Counted from the stretch's first letter, positions 22,939 to 31,237 are shown. The stretch: DNA of 64,000 bases from Caenispirillum bisanense (GCF_039523075.1 NZ_BAAAEP010000019.1:13072-77071), one strand, 5' to 3'. The notes: generated by a model not told the origin, from the letters alone. Numbers and translations: made by a program.

Positions 22939-24582
22939 ATGCCCACCTTGAGCGAAGTGCTGCTGACCGCGCTGAAGGACCACGGCGCGCGCGAGATCTT
23001 CGGCATTCCCGGCGATTTCGCCCTGCCCTTCTTCCGCTATATCGAGAGCACCGGCATCCTGCCGCTGCACTGCCTGAGCCACGAGCCCGGCGTCGGATTC
23101 GCCGCCGATGCCGCCGCCCGCATCCACAAGGGCCTGGGCGTCGCCTGCGTCACCTATGGCGCCGGCGCGCTCAACATGGTGAACCCGGTGGCCGGCGCCT
23201 ATTCCGAAAAGTCGCCGCTGGTGGTCATTTCCGGTGCCCCCGGCAAAGGCGAGAAGGGCCGCGGCCTGTTGCTGCACCACCAGGCCAAGACCATCGAAAG
23301 CCAGTTCCGCGTCTACCAGGAAATCACCTGCGCCCAGGCGGTGCTGGACGACACCCGCACCGCCCCGCGCGAGATCGCCCGCGTGCTGCGCGCCTGCCTG
23401 GACGAAAGCCGCCCGGTCTATATCGAAATCCCGCGCGACATGGTGGCCGAGCCCTGCGAGCCGGTGCAGCCGCTGCCGCCGCGCCGGGGCGACCCCGATG
23501 CCGTGAAGGCCTGCGCCGCCGAGGTGCTCGCCCGCCTGAACGCGGCCAAGGCGCCGGCCCTGCTGATCGGCGTCGAGGTGCGGCGCTATGACATCGAGGC
23601 CCAGGTGGCGGAACTGGCCCGGCGCCTGAACATCCCCGTCGCCACCACCTTCATGGGCCGGGGCCTGCTGGCCGACTCCGACGCGCCGCTGGTGGGCGTC
23701 TACATGGGGCTGGCCGGCAAGCCCGACGTGCGCGAGATCATCGAGGAGTCGGACGGGCTGCTCATGCTCGGCGCCATCCTGTCGGACACCAACTTCGGCG
23801 TCTCCGGCCGTCGCATCGACCTGCGCAGCGCCATGCTGGCGGCCGACGGCGAGGTCAGCCTCGGCTACCACAAGTATCCCAACCTGCCGCTGGCCGATGT
23901 GGTGGAGGAACTGCTGGTCCAGGCCGAGGCGCCGCCCGCCGCCGCCGGCGGACGGAAGCCGGAGCCGCAGCTGTGCCCGACCGGCCTCACCGCCGACGAG
24001 GCCGCCGTCGGCCCCATGGACATCGCGCGGGCGGTCAACGACCTGTTCGCCAGCCACGGCCCCATGCCCATCGCGTCGGACATGGGCGACTGCCTGTTCA
24101 CCGCCATGGACATCGTCAACACCGCCCTGGTGGCCCCCGGCTACTACGCCACCATGGGCTTCGGCGTGCCGGCCGGCATCGGCCTGGCGGCGGCGACCGG
24201 GCGGCGGCCGCTGATCCTGGTCGGCGACGGCGCCTTCCAGATGACCGGCTGGGAACTGGGCAACTGCGCCGCCAACGGCTGGGCGCCCATCGTGATGGTG
24301 TTCAACAACGCCAGTTGGGAAATGCTGCGCACCTTCCAGCCGGAGGGCAGCTACAACAACCTCGCGGAATGGAAGTTCGCCGCCATCGCCGAGGCCCTGG
24401 GCGGCGCCGGCCATCGGGTGACGTCGCGGGCGGCGCTGAAGCAGGCCCTGGATGCCGCCGTCGCCGACGACGGCCGCTTCCACCTGATCGAGGTGATGCT
24501 GGAACGCGGCGCCATCTCCGACACGCTCGCCCGCTTCGTCGCCACCATCAAGGGCACCAACCAGCCGCCGCGCGAAAGCTGA
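22939..24582 (+). CDS. ipdC: Indole-3-pyruvate / phenylpyruvate decarboxylase (thiamine-diphosphate enzyme)
   Basis: The 547-residue protein matches the Azospirillum brasilense IpdC/PPDC enzyme throughout: FGIPGDFALPFF, LSHEPGVGFAADAAAR with the cofactor-activating glutamate, LLLHHQ (His113-His114), TTFMGRGLLADS, GAILSDTNFGVS, and MGFGVPAGIG. The ThDP motif GDGAFQMTGWELGNC starts at residue 429. It decarboxylates phenylpyruvate or indolepyruvate to the aldehydes; in Azospirillum this is the key step to indole-3-acetic acid, a plant hormone. In the Azospirillum enzyme substrate activation is reported. The ATG follows GGGAGACGA. The gene stands alone and ends at a terminator. Substrate preference (indole versus phenyl) is not settled by sequence. 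Confidence 0.92.
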   Translation: MPTLSEVLLTALKDHGAREIFGIPGDFALPFFRYIESTGILPLHCLSHEPGVGFAADAAARIHKGLGVACVTYGAGALNMVNPVAGAYSEKSPLVVISGAPGKGEKGRGLLLHHQAKTIESQFRVYQEITCAQAVLDDTRTAPREIARVLRACLDESRPVYIEIPRDMVAEPCEPVQPLPPRRGDPDAVKACAAEVLARLNAAKAPALLIGVEVRRYDIEAQVAELARRLNIPVATTFMGRGLLADSDAPLVGVYMGLAGKPDVREIIEESDGLLMLGAILSDTNFGVSGRRIDLRSAMLAADGEVSLGYHKYPNLPLADVVEELLVQAEAPPAAAGGRKPEPQLCPTGLTADEAAVGPMDIARAVNDLFASHGPMPIASDMGDCLFTAMDIVNTALVAPGYYATMGFGVPAGIGLAAATGRRPLILVGDGAFQMTGWELGNCAANGWAPIVMVFNNASWEMLRTFQPEGSYNNLAEWKFAAIAEALGGAGHRVTSRAALKQALDAAVADDGRFHLIEVMLERGAISDTLARFVATIKGTNQPPRES

Positions 24583-24595
24583 CGGCATCAGGCAG

Positions 24596-24635
24596 GGGCG
24601 CGGCACCGGCCGGAGAACGGCGCCGCGTCCTTTTT
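24596..24635 (+). terminator. Intrinsic terminator of ipdC
   Basis: A 9-bp stem with one G-U pair (24596-24604 with 24622-24630) is followed by five T. It lies 14 bases after the ipdC stop. Confidence 0.8.
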
Positions 24636-24740
24636 GTATCCTCGGCGGAAACAACTCTGTTCCTGCGACGGCGTTTATCGCGCTGGCGGCACCGATTATG
24701 TTGGTCTCACGCAAACGCATCCGCTTCGGAGACCACCGCC

Positions 24741-25367
24741 ATGACCCTGCTTCACATCGATTCGAGCCCGCTCGCCGACGCCTCCGCCTCCCGCCAGCTG
24801 ACTGCCGCCATCGTGGCGGCGGCGCAGGCGGCGCGGCCGGGCCTGACCGTGGTTCACCGCGATCTGGCGGCGACCCCGCCGGCTCACCTGGGCGCCGATG
24901 CCCTGGCGCCGCGCATGCTGCCGGCCGACCAGCTGACGCCGGCCCAGCAGGCCGAACTGGCGCTGACCGAGGAACTGCTGCGGGAATTCCTGGCGGCCGA
25001 CATCGTGGTGGTCGGCGCCCCCATGTACAACTTCTCCATCCCCAGCCAGCTGAAGGCGTGGATCGACCGCATCGCCGCCGCCGGCCGCACCTTCAAGTAC
25101 ACCGAGAACGGCCCGGTCGGCCTCGCCGGCGGCAAGACGGTGATCGTCGCTTCCACCCGCGGCGGCCTCTACAGCGAAGGGCCGGCTGCCGCCATGGACC
25201 ACCAGGAGGCCTACCTGAAGACGGTGTTCGGCTTCCTCGGCATCACCGACGTCCGCTTCGTGCGCGCCGAACGCCTGAGCATGGGCGCCGAGCCGCGCAG
25301 CCAGGCCATGGACGCCGCCCTGGCCGGCATCAGCGCCGTGCTCAGCCACGACGCCGCGGCGGCGTAA
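24741..25367 (+). CDS. azoR: FMN-dependent NADH-azoreductase
   Basis: The 208-residue protein begins LLHIDSSPLADASASRQLTAAIV, the flavodoxin-like FMN phosphate loop. It then has APMYNFSIPSQLKAWIDRIAAAGRTFKYTENGPVGL, the signature of AzoR, and STRGGLYSEGP near the isoalloxazine ring. AzoR is a dimeric quinone/azo reductase that protects against electrophilic quinones. The ATG at 24741 has GGAG 13 bases upstream. It is a monocistronic gene that converges on the ferredoxin pair. Confidence 0.93.
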   Translation: MTLLHIDSSPLADASASRQLTAAIVAAAQAARPGLTVVHRDLAATPPAHLGADALAPRMLPADQLTPAQQAELALTEELLREFLAADIVVVGAPMYNFSIPSQLKAWIDRIAAAGRTFKYTENGPVGLAGGKTVIVASTRGGLYSEGPAAAMDHQEAYLKTVFGFLGITDVRFVRAERLSMGAEPRSQAMDAALAGISAVLSHDAAAA

Positions 25368-25409
25368 GGCGTCTCTCTCTCGCTCTCCTGCCTTCCGTCC
25401 TGCCCGTCC

Positions 25410-25458
25410 GGCCGAGGCCGGCGGCGGGCTCCCCCAGGCACCGCCGCCGGCCTCGGCC
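25410..25458. terminator. Large bidirectional hairpin between azoR and the ferredoxins
   Basis: A perfect 18-bp GC-rich stem (25410-25427 with 25441-25458) with a 13-base loop lies between convergent stops at 25367 and 25469. A short TTTGGGG follows on the plus side. It probably blocks read-through from both sides. Confidence 0.7.
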
Positions 25459-25468
25459 TTTGGGGGCG

Positions 25469-25714
25469 TCAGGCGTGCAGGGCCTCGTACTTGGCCCGCA
25501 GCTCGCCCTGGGTCTCCAGGTGCGCCGGGTCTTCGTGGATGCAGTCGGCAGGGCACACGGCCACGCATTCCGGCGAGTCGTGGGCGCCGACGCATTCCGT
25601 GCAGCGGCCCGGATCAATGTGGAAATAGATGTCGCCCATGGAGATCGCTGCGTTGGGGCAGACGGTCTCGCAGGCGGCGCACGCCGTGCAGTCGTCGGTA
25701 ATCAGCATGGCCAT
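25469..25714 (-). CDS. 2[4Fe-4S] ferredoxin, Allochromatium type (second of a tandem pair)
   Basis: The 81-residue protein has cluster I ligands Cys9, 12, 15 and 19 (CTACAACETVCP). The second motif is extended: Cys38, 41, 50 and 54 (CTECVGAHDSPECVAVCP), with eight residues between the second and third cysteine. A further Cys58 and a helical C-terminal tail follow. This layout is that of low-potential Allochromatium/Thauera-type ferredoxins that serve 2-oxoacid oxidoreductases and benzoyl-CoA reductases. It follows a sister ferredoxin by 50 bases and both are divergent from korAB, so it is probably the electron acceptor of that enzyme. Confidence 0.9.
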   Translation of the reverse strand: MAMLITDDCTACAACETVCPNAAISMGDIYFHIDPGRCTECVGAHDSPECVAVCPADCIHEDPAHLETQGELRAKYEALHA

Positions 25715-25764
25715 GACAGCTCTTTGCCTCGTTCCTGGGGCGCCGTCCGCGCGCCCCGAGGTCG

Positions 25765-26013
25765 TTACGAGGCGAGCAGCAGGCGCCGCTTTTCCATCAG
25801 CCGCGCCCGGTCCTCCTGGAACTCGGGGTGCGGCACCACGCATTCGGTCGGGCACAGCGCGGCGCACTGCGGTTCGTCGAAGGCGCCAACACACTCGGTG
25901 CACTTCGCCGGGTCGATCTTGTAGGCCGTCCCGTCGAAGTCGATCGCCATGTTGGGGCAGTCGTCGACGCATCCGCTGCAGCCGATGCAATCCTCGCCGA
26001 TCATCATCGCCAT
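25765..26013 (-). CDS. 2[4Fe-4S] ferredoxin, Allochromatium type (first of a tandem pair)
   Basis: The 82-residue protein has the same cysteine pattern as its neighbour (Cys9, 12, 15, 19 and Cys38, 41, 50, 54, plus Cys58), with an acidic DFDGTAYKIDP linker and a more basic C-terminal helix (ARLMEKRRLLLAS). I chose the ATG at 26013 because GGAGGT lies seven bases ahead; a GTG at 26022 is in frame. Two close copies may differ in midpoint potential or partner. One could feed nitrogenase or another reductase, but that is inference. Confidence 0.9.
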   Translation of the reverse strand: MAMMIGEDCIGCSGCVDDCPNMAIDFDGTAYKIDPAKCTECVGAFDEPQCAALCPTECVVPHPEFQEDRARLMEKRRLLLAS

Positions 26014-26414
26014 GTTTGCCACCTCCGCACACGCCCGGCATTGACAATTCGCAGAAAAACAAGGGTTTTTCAGGCGCTCCCACAGGCAGACTATATACTC
26101 CGGGCGGTCCCGCTGGCGTTAGTGCTTTCGGTATAAAACGGGGGTCCGGACGCATCCCCGGACCAGTATTTTTCTGTCGGCTGTCGACAGAAGGCGCTGC
26201 GGATGAGAGTGCAGTGCAAAATCGCTCTTTCATCCCGACGGCAATTACGGTTATATGGGGGTCAGGCGCCAGGAATGGCTGTGCCGGTAGCCCCCAGACC
26301 GATGCACCACGAAGGCCCCGCCCGCGCCGCCCGCACTGTGTTGCCGGCGGCGGGAGTGGGTGACACTTCACGCCCGGACGCCCTTGAGAACGCAGACTGA
26401 TGGGGATCACCTCG
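26014..26414. other. Divergent intergenic region between ferredoxins and korAB
   Basis: These 401 bases hold no convincing gene. A TTGACA stands at 26041 without a good -10 partner, and TATA-like boxes are at 26092-26099 and about 26131-26136. There is a GGTCCGG/CCGGACC hairpin near 26145-26166 followed by AGTATTTTT, and an 8-5-8 inverted repeat at 26172-26192. The region is more AT-rich than its surroundings and is likely to carry both promoters and some form of control of ferredoxin/kor expression. Confidence 0.6.
26172..26192. repeat. Inverted repeat TTCTGTCG-N5-CGACAGAA upstream of korA
   Basis: The two 8-base arms (26172-26179 and 26185-26192) are perfectly complementary with a five-base spacer. 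The size suits a dimeric repressor site or a leader hairpin about 220 bases before korA. Nothing shows which protein would bind. Confidence 0.5.
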
Positions 26415-28157
26415 ATGGCCTTGAATTCCGTCTCTATCGCCCTGACCGGCAGCGGCGGCGCCGGTGTCATGACGTCCGGCCAGGTGCTCGTCGATGCCGC
26501 CGCGAAGGCTGGCTGGTACGGCCTGATGGCGCGCTCGCTCGGCCCGCAGATCCGTGGCGGTGAATCCGCCGCCCTGCTGCGGTTGTCGCCCTCGCCCGTG
26601 CAGTCCATGGATGACTGCTACGACCTGATGCTGGCGGTGGACTGGGGGAACATCGAACGCTTCGCGTCCGAAATCCCGCTGACCTCCAAGTCGATCATCA
26701 TCACCGATCCGGAACAGGGTGACGTGCCGGCCATCATGCTGGCGAAGAACCCGATCATCGTGCCGATCCCGCTGAAGGAGATCGCCGCCAGCGTGCCCCA
26801 GGGCCGCGTCAACATGGTGGCGCTGGGCATCGTCGCGGCGCTGGCCGGCGTGCCGGAAGAATTCTGCATCGAGGTGCTGGCCGCCGCCCTGAAGAAGAAG
26901 GGCCCGGAAGCGCTGGAAACCTCCATCGCCGCCATGCGCGCCGGCGCCGCCCATGCCGACAAGGTGCAGGGCGTGCCGAAGCTGGACGCGGCGGTGAAGA
27001 CCGACAAGGAGCGCTGGTCCATCACCGGCAACGAGGCGACCGGCCTCGGCGTGCTGCGCGGCGGCGTGCGCTATGTCGCCGCCTACCCCATCACCCCGGC
27101 GACGGAAGTGCTGGAATACATGGCGCCGCAGCTGCCCAAGCTGGGCGGTTGCCTGGTGCAGGCGGAGGACGAGCTGGCCTCCATCAACATGGTGATCGGC
27201 GGCAGCTTCGGCGGCGTGCCGGCCATGACCTCCACCTCCGGCCCCGGTCTCGCCCTGATGACGGAAGCCATCGGCCTCGCCGTCGCCTCGGAAACGCCGC
27301 TGGTGGTGGTGAACGTGCAGCGCGGCGGCCCGTCCACCGGCATCCCGACCAAGTCGGAACAGTCGGACCTCAACATCGCCGTCTACGGCCTGCACGGCGA
27401 CGCGCCGCACATCGTGACGGCGCCGACCTCCATCGCCGACTGCCTGTTCACGGCGCAGTGGACCGTCTACCTGGCGGAAGCCATGCAGGCGCCGGCCATC
27501 CTGCTCAGCGATCAGGCCATGGGCCAGGCCCGCGCCATCATCGACCGGCCGGCCGACGTCGCCTTCATCGGCCAGCGCCTGACCCCGGCGATGACCAATG
27601 GTGCCATCGACGAAGGCTACCTGCGCTACAAGGTCACCGCCGACGGCGTCTCGCCCATGGCCATCCCCGGCATGAAGGGCGGCGAATACACCGCCGACGG
27701 CCTGGAGCACAGCCCGCGCGGCACGCCCTCCACCCAGGCGCAGCACCACCAGGAACAGCTGGACAAGCGCGAGCGCAAGATCACCGGCTTCGACTACGGC
27801 AACCACTGGGCCGAGATCGAGGGCGAGGGTGAGATCGCGGTCGTCACCTGGGGTTCGGTGACCGAGCAGGTGCGCGAGGGCATCGCCCGCGTCGCCGAAG
27901 CCGGCGGCCCGAAGGTGAAGCTGATCTCGCTGCGCCTCATCGCCCCGGCCCTGCCGGAGAAGATGGCCGCGGCGCTCGCCGGTGTCTCCAAGGTGCTGGT
28001 GGTCGAACAGTGCCACGGCAAGCAGTTCACCAAGTACCTGAAGGCCAGCTACGGCCTGCCGCCGGTGGTGCAGACGCTCAACCGTCCCGGCCCGCTCGCC
28101 ATCCGCCCGTATGAGGTCGTCGCCGCGCTTGATGCGCTGGCCGCGGCGTCCGCCTGA
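26415..28157 (+). CDS. korA: 2-oxoacid:ferredoxin oxidoreductase, fused gamma-alpha subunit
   Basis: The 580-residue protein starts with the gamma domain (SVSIALTGSGGAGVMTSGQVLVDAA, SLGPQIRGGESAALLRL). From about residue 200 it continues into the alpha domain (GNEATGLGVLRGGVRYVAAYPITPATE, TSTSGPGLALMTEAIGLA, GGPSTGIPTKSEQSDL). The C-terminal part has TWGSVTEQVREGI and VVEQCHGKQFTKYL. With KorB it oxidises a 2-oxo acid, probably 2-oxoglutarate, to the CoA thioester with reduction of ferredoxin. The start is a choice between ATG 26415, which fits the family, and ATG 26400. It is linked to korB with 17 bases between. Confidence 0.93.
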   Translation: MALNSVSIALTGSGGAGVMTSGQVLVDAAAKAGWYGLMARSLGPQIRGGESAALLRLSPSPVQSMDDCYDLMLAVDWGNIERFASEIPLTSKSIIITDPEQGDVPAIMLAKNPIIVPIPLKEIAASVPQGRVNMVALGIVAALAGVPEEFCIEVLAAALKKKGPEALETSIAAMRAGAAHADKVQGVPKLDAAVKTDKERWSITGNEATGLGVLRGGVRYVAAYPITPATEVLEYMAPQLPKLGGCLVQAEDELASINMVIGGSFGGVPAMTSTSGPGLALMTEAIGLAVASETPLVVVNVQRGGPSTGIPTKSEQSDLNIAVYGLHGDAPHIVTAPTSIADCLFTAQWTVYLAEAMQAPAILLSDQAMGQARAIIDRPADVAFIGQRLTPAMTNGAIDEGYLRYKVTADGVSPMAIPGMKGGEYTADGLEHSPRGTPSTQAQHHQEQLDKRERKITGFDYGNHWAEIEGEGEIAVVTWGSVTEQVREGIARVAEAGGPKVKLISLRLIAPALPEKMAAALAGVSKVLVVEQCHGKQFTKYLKASYGLPPVVQTLNRPGPLAIRPYEVVAALDALAAASA

Positions 28158-28174
28158 GACCGGAGGACAGACCC

Positions 28175-29029
28175 ATGAACATCCAGGCTCCGATCAAGAC
28201 GGAACTGACGTTTGCCGATTACAAGTCCGACCTGAAGCCGGTGTGGTGTCCGGGTTGCGGCGACTATTCGGTGCTGTCGGCCATCACCAAGGCGCTGGCG
28301 ACGCTCCAGCTGCCGCGCGAGAACACGGCGCTGATCTCCGGCATCGGCTGCTCGTCGCGCATTCCGGCCTATACCTCGGTCTATGGCTTCCACACCATCC
28401 ACGGCCGCGCCCTGCCGGTGGCGACCGGGCTGAAGACCGCCCGCCCCGACCTGACCGTGCTGGTGGCCGGCGGTGACGGCGACGGCTTCTCCATCGGCGG
28501 CAACCACTTCCTGCACGCCTGCCGCCGCAACGTCGACCTGACCTACATCGTCATGGACAACTCGGTCTACGGCATGACCAAGGGCCAGGCCTCGCCGACC
28601 ACCGAAAGCGACTGGACCGGATCGAAGCTGACCCCGGAAGGGCCCGGCGTCGCCGAGTTCCAGCCGCTGGAAATCGCCCTGTCGGCCGGTGCCAACTTCA
28701 TCGCCCGCGGCTTCTCCGGCAAGCCGAACGAGCTGGTGAAGCTGATCTGCGAGGGCATCAACCACCCCGGCTTCTCGCTCATCCACGTGCTCAGCCCGTG
28801 CATCACCTTCCGCCCGGAGCAGCGCGAGTACAAGAGCATGGTCCACGACGGCTTCGGTGGCTTCGGCTTCGACGACGGCACCCCGGATCGCCGCGAGGCC
28901 TTCCGCCGCCTGATGGAAGACGACGGCTACAGCTGCGGCGTGCTGTTCAAGGGCAACACGCCGGCCTTTAAGGCGGCGACCGCCACCCCTGCCACGCTCG
29001 CCGACATGGAAAGGAAGTTCGCCCTATGA
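28175..29029 (+). CDS. korB: 2-oxoacid:ferredoxin oxidoreductase, beta subunit
   Basis: The 284-residue protein binds thiamine diphosphate and a [4Fe-4S] cluster. WCPGCGDYSVL holds the first two cysteines, GIGCSSR a third, and a fourth lies in HVLSPCITF. GGDGDGFSIGGNHFLHACRRN is the ThDP-Mg site and MDNSVYGMTKGQASPT is typical of the family. The GQASPTTESD and SSRIPAYTSVYGFHTIHGRALP stretches resemble 2-oxoglutarate enzymes (KorB). A GGAGGACAGACCC precedes the ATG. Its stop overlaps the next ATG by four bases, so the ferritin-like protein is translationally coupled. Confidence 0.95.
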   Translation: MNIQAPIKTELTFADYKSDLKPVWCPGCGDYSVLSAITKALATLQLPRENTALISGIGCSSRIPAYTSVYGFHTIHGRALPVATGLKTARPDLTVLVAGGDGDGFSIGGNHFLHACRRNVDLTYIVMDNSVYGMTKGQASPTTESDWTGSKLTPEGPGVAEFQPLEIALSAGANFIARGFSGKPNELVKLICEGINHPGFSLIHVLSPCITFRPEQREYKSMVHDGFGGFGFDDGTPDRREAFRRLMEDDGYSCGVLFKGNTPAFKAATATPATLADMERKFAL

Positions 29030-29550
29030 CCGGGTTCAAGGACATGACCGGCGTGCCCGAATTCCTGGCGCACGCCATCACCCTGGAGCAGGAAGCCGCC
29101 GTCCGCTTCGACGAACTGGCCGACATGCTGGAGGTCCACAACAACCACAAGGGGGTGGTGGAGCTGTTCCGCAAGATGGCCCACTTCTCCCGCCTGCACC
29201 TGGCGGAAGCCAAGGACATGGCCGAAGGCATCGCGGTGCCCAAGCTGGCGCCGTGGGAGTTCAAGTGGCCGGGCGAGGAAAGCCCCGAGTCCGGCGCCAT
29301 CGAGGACGCCCACTACCTGATGACGCCGCACCACGCGCTGTCGCTGGCGCTCGCCAGTGAAACCCGCGGGTTCGACTTCTATCAGTCGCTGGCCGACAAG
29401 GCCGCCGATGCCGACGTCCGCCGCATGGCACAGGAGTTCGCCGACGAGGAGGCCGACCACGTCGCCACCCTGAAGGAATGGCTCGGCCGGTATCCGACGC
29501 CCGATGCCGCCTGGGCGGAGGACATGGACCCGCCGGTGTCGGTGGACTGA
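29026..29550 (+). CDS. Ferritin-like / rubrerythrin-type di-iron protein coupled to korB
   Basis: The 174-residue protein is mostly helical. The putative di-iron ligands are Glu in ITLEQEAAVRFDELAD, HFSRLHLAEAKD (ExxH-like region), ALASETRGFDFYQSLAD and FADEEADHVATL, the ExxH pair repeated as in rubrerythrins. There is no rubredoxin domain. The ATGA overlap with korB indicates one operon. Such proteins scavenge peroxide or oxygen, or store iron, which would fit protection of the oxygen-sensitive oxidoreductase; the exact reaction is inference. Confidence 0.82.
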   Translation: MTGFKDMTGVPEFLAHAITLEQEAAVRFDELADMLEVHNNHKGVVELFRKMAHFSRLHLAEAKDMAEGIAVPKLAPWEFKWPGEESPESGAIEDAHYLMTPHHALSLALASETRGFDFYQSLADKAADADVRRMAQEFADEEADHVATLKEWLGRYPTPDAAWAEDMDPPVSVD

Positions 29551-29601
29551 CATCGCCAGTTGCCGGCTGCCCGACTCTCGCAGGGTGGCAGGCCGAACGA
29601 G

Positions 29602-29640
29602 CGAACGGCACGGGGGCGACCCCGTGCCGTTCGACGTTTT
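29602..29640 (+). terminator. Intrinsic terminator of the korAB operon
   Basis: A perfect 14-bp stem (29602-29615 with 29620-29633), loop GCGA, is followed by ACGTTTT. It lies about 50 bases after the ferritin-like gene and just before the convergent YqjE-like gene. Confidence 0.8.
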
Positions 29641-29665
29641 CCGATGTCAGTGCCGGAGGTGCGGC

Positions 29666-30274
29666 CTACCAGCGTTCCCGCCGGTTGGACGCCTGGGCGC
29701 CGAGGGCGGCGGAGATGCCGGCCAGCAGCACCTTCCGCAGCCCGGCGCTGCGGCCGATGATGAAGCCGGTGGCGACGGCGGCGGCGATGGCGGTTTCCGG
29801 GTGGCGGCGCAGGTGATCGTAGGCGGCAAGGCCGGCATCCTGCCCCTTGGCGATCAGCTGTCCGACCGGGTCGCCGCCGAAGCCGTGGGGATCATGCGCC
29901 CCGCCGGCCGCCAGTCCGGCCCCGGCGCCGGCCGTGGCACCGCCGGCCATGGCTCCGCGCGGTGGGGGCGGAGCGGACGCGCGGCCACCGGCATCGCGCG
30001 ACTTGCCGCTGCCGCCGCCCAGCAGCAGCACGACGACGCCGATCACCAGCAGCCCGGCGGCCACGATGCCAAGGGCGGCCCAGGCCTGCATGAAGGTGGC
30101 GAGCCACAGGTACAGCGCCAGAGTGCCGTAAATGAGGGCGATCAGCAGAAACACCCCGGCCACCGCCTTGATGGCGATGCGGACGGCGGCTTCGACGGCC
30201 GCTTCCTGGGCATTATGAACGGCGACCTTGGCGCGCTCGCGCAGGGCCAGCAGAGCCACCACTTTGGCGATCAT
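29666..30274 (-). CDS. YqjE-like (phage-holin superfamily) membrane protein with a C-terminal extension
   Basis: The 202-residue protein has a basic amphipathic N terminus, then two membrane helices (about residues 37-60 and 66-86) typical of the YqjE/holin-X group. A Gly/Ala/Pro-rich linker follows (residues 88-130). The C-terminal 65 residues (IAKGQDAGLAAYDHLRRHPETAIAAAVATGFIIGRSAG) look like a DUF883/ElaB-type membrane anchor. It follows a DUF883 gene by 24 bases, matching the yqjD-yqjE order of E. coli. Members are stress-related inner-membrane proteins; function is not established. Confidence 0.68.
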   Translation of the reverse strand: MIAKVVALLALRERAKVAVHNAQEAAVEAAVRIAIKAVAGVFLLIALIYGTLALYLWLATFMQAWAALGIVAAGLLVIGVVVLLLGGGSGKSRDAGGRASAPPPPRGAMAGGATAGAGAGLAAGGAHDPHGFGGDPVGQLIAKGQDAGLAAYDHLRRHPETAIAAAVATGFIIGRSAGLRKVLLAGISAALGAQASNRRERW

Positions 30275-30298
30275 GCGGATGAATCCTCCGGCCGCTGC

Positions 30299-30577
30299 TT
30301 ACGAACGCCCGAGGTCGAGCAGCTTGCCGAGGGCGATGCCGACACCAAAGGCGATCAGCAGGCTGGCGATGGGGTTGCGGCCGACCTGGGTGCCGACCAC
30401 CTCCTGCGCATCGTGGGCGTAGTGGCGGGCCTGGCCGTACATGCGGCGCATCTGGCGGGCGGACTTGCGGCGCCAGATGTCGGCGCGGTCACCGGCTTCG
30501 GCCCCGAAGTCGGCCAGCTGGTCGCGCAGATCGTCGATCTGGCTGCGCAGGCGGTCGATTTCCACGCGGTCGGACAT
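30299..30577 (-). CDS. DUF883 (ElaB/YqjD-like) membrane-anchored protein
   Basis: The 92-residue protein has a coiled-coil start (DRVEIDRLRSQIDDLRDQLADFGAEAGD), a basic middle (WRRKSARQMRRMYGQARHYA) and a C-terminal glycine-rich helix (NPIASLLIAFGVGIALGKLLD). This is the plan of ElaB/YqjD/YgaM. YqjD tethers ribosomes to the inner membrane in stationary phase in E. coli. The ATG at 30577 has GGAG eight bases ahead. It is the first gene of a pair with the YqjE-like protein. Confidence 0.78.
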   Translation of the reverse strand: MSDRVEIDRLRSQIDDLRDQLADFGAEAGDRADIWRRKSARQMRRMYGQARHYAHDAQEVVGTQVGRNPIASLLIAFGVGIALGKLLDLGRS

Positions 30578-30695
30578 TCGTGCGTCTCCGTCGGCTCGGG
30601 TTATGCGATTGGCGAGAGGAACGTTCTGCCGGTGAACGCCGCACGCGCATAACCCGTTGCGCTGTGCCACCCGAAGATGCTCCCGGCGAGGGGCC

Positions 30696-31214
30696 TCAGC
30701 CGGCCGGAACCGGGGCCTCGGGCGGCAGCATCAGCCAGATGGCGACGGTGAGCGAGGCGGCGTAGCCGACCCACACGGCATAGGGCAGCATCAGCAGCGC
30801 GGCGGTGCGGGAATGGGGCAGGAAGGCGCGGGCCGTCGCCAGCACCAGCAGCAGCAACAGCAGGGTATCCACCGCCGCCCATCCCACCTGCCGCAGGCCG
30901 AAGAACAGCACCGACCACAGCACGTTCACCGCCAGCTGCACGAAGAACAGGGTCAGCGCCAGGCGGGCGTTGCCGACGCGGCCGCCGGCATTACGCCACA
31001 CCAGCCACGCCGCCACCGCCATCATGACATAGAGCACCGTCCACACCGGGCTGAACACCCAGTCGGGCGGCGTCCAGAACGGCTTGGGCAGCGTCTGGTA
31101 CCACTCGCCGATGCCGAGCGAAGTCGCCAGGCCGCCGATCAGCATGCCGACGAAGGTGACGCCCAGGAAGGCGGCGAGCCCGATCAGGCTGCGCCGCGAG
31201 CCGATGCCGGCCAT
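30696..31214 (-). CDS. tspO: TspO/MBR family tryptophan-rich sensory protein
   Basis: The 172-residue protein has five predicted helices. It carries the TspO signatures PKPFWTPPDWVFSPVWTVLYVMM, LVWRNAGG, and QLAVNVLWSVLFFGLRQVG. Bacterial TspO binds porphyrins and, in Rhodobacter, tunes photosynthesis gene expression with oxygen. The ATG at 31214 has GGGAGG six bases upstream. It lies 23 bases downstream of a PLDc_N peptide on the same strand. Confidence 0.92.
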   Translation of the reverse strand: MAGIGSRRSLIGLAAFLGVTFVGMLIGGLATSLGIGEWYQTLPKPFWTPPDWVFSPVWTVLYVMMAVAAWLVWRNAGGRVGNARLALTLFFVQLAVNVLWSVLFFGLRQVGWAAVDTLLLLLLVLATARAFLPHSRTAALLMLPYAVWVGYAASLTVAIWLMLPPEAPVPAG

Positions 31215-31237
31215 GGCGGCCTCCCGTCCCTGGCGCG

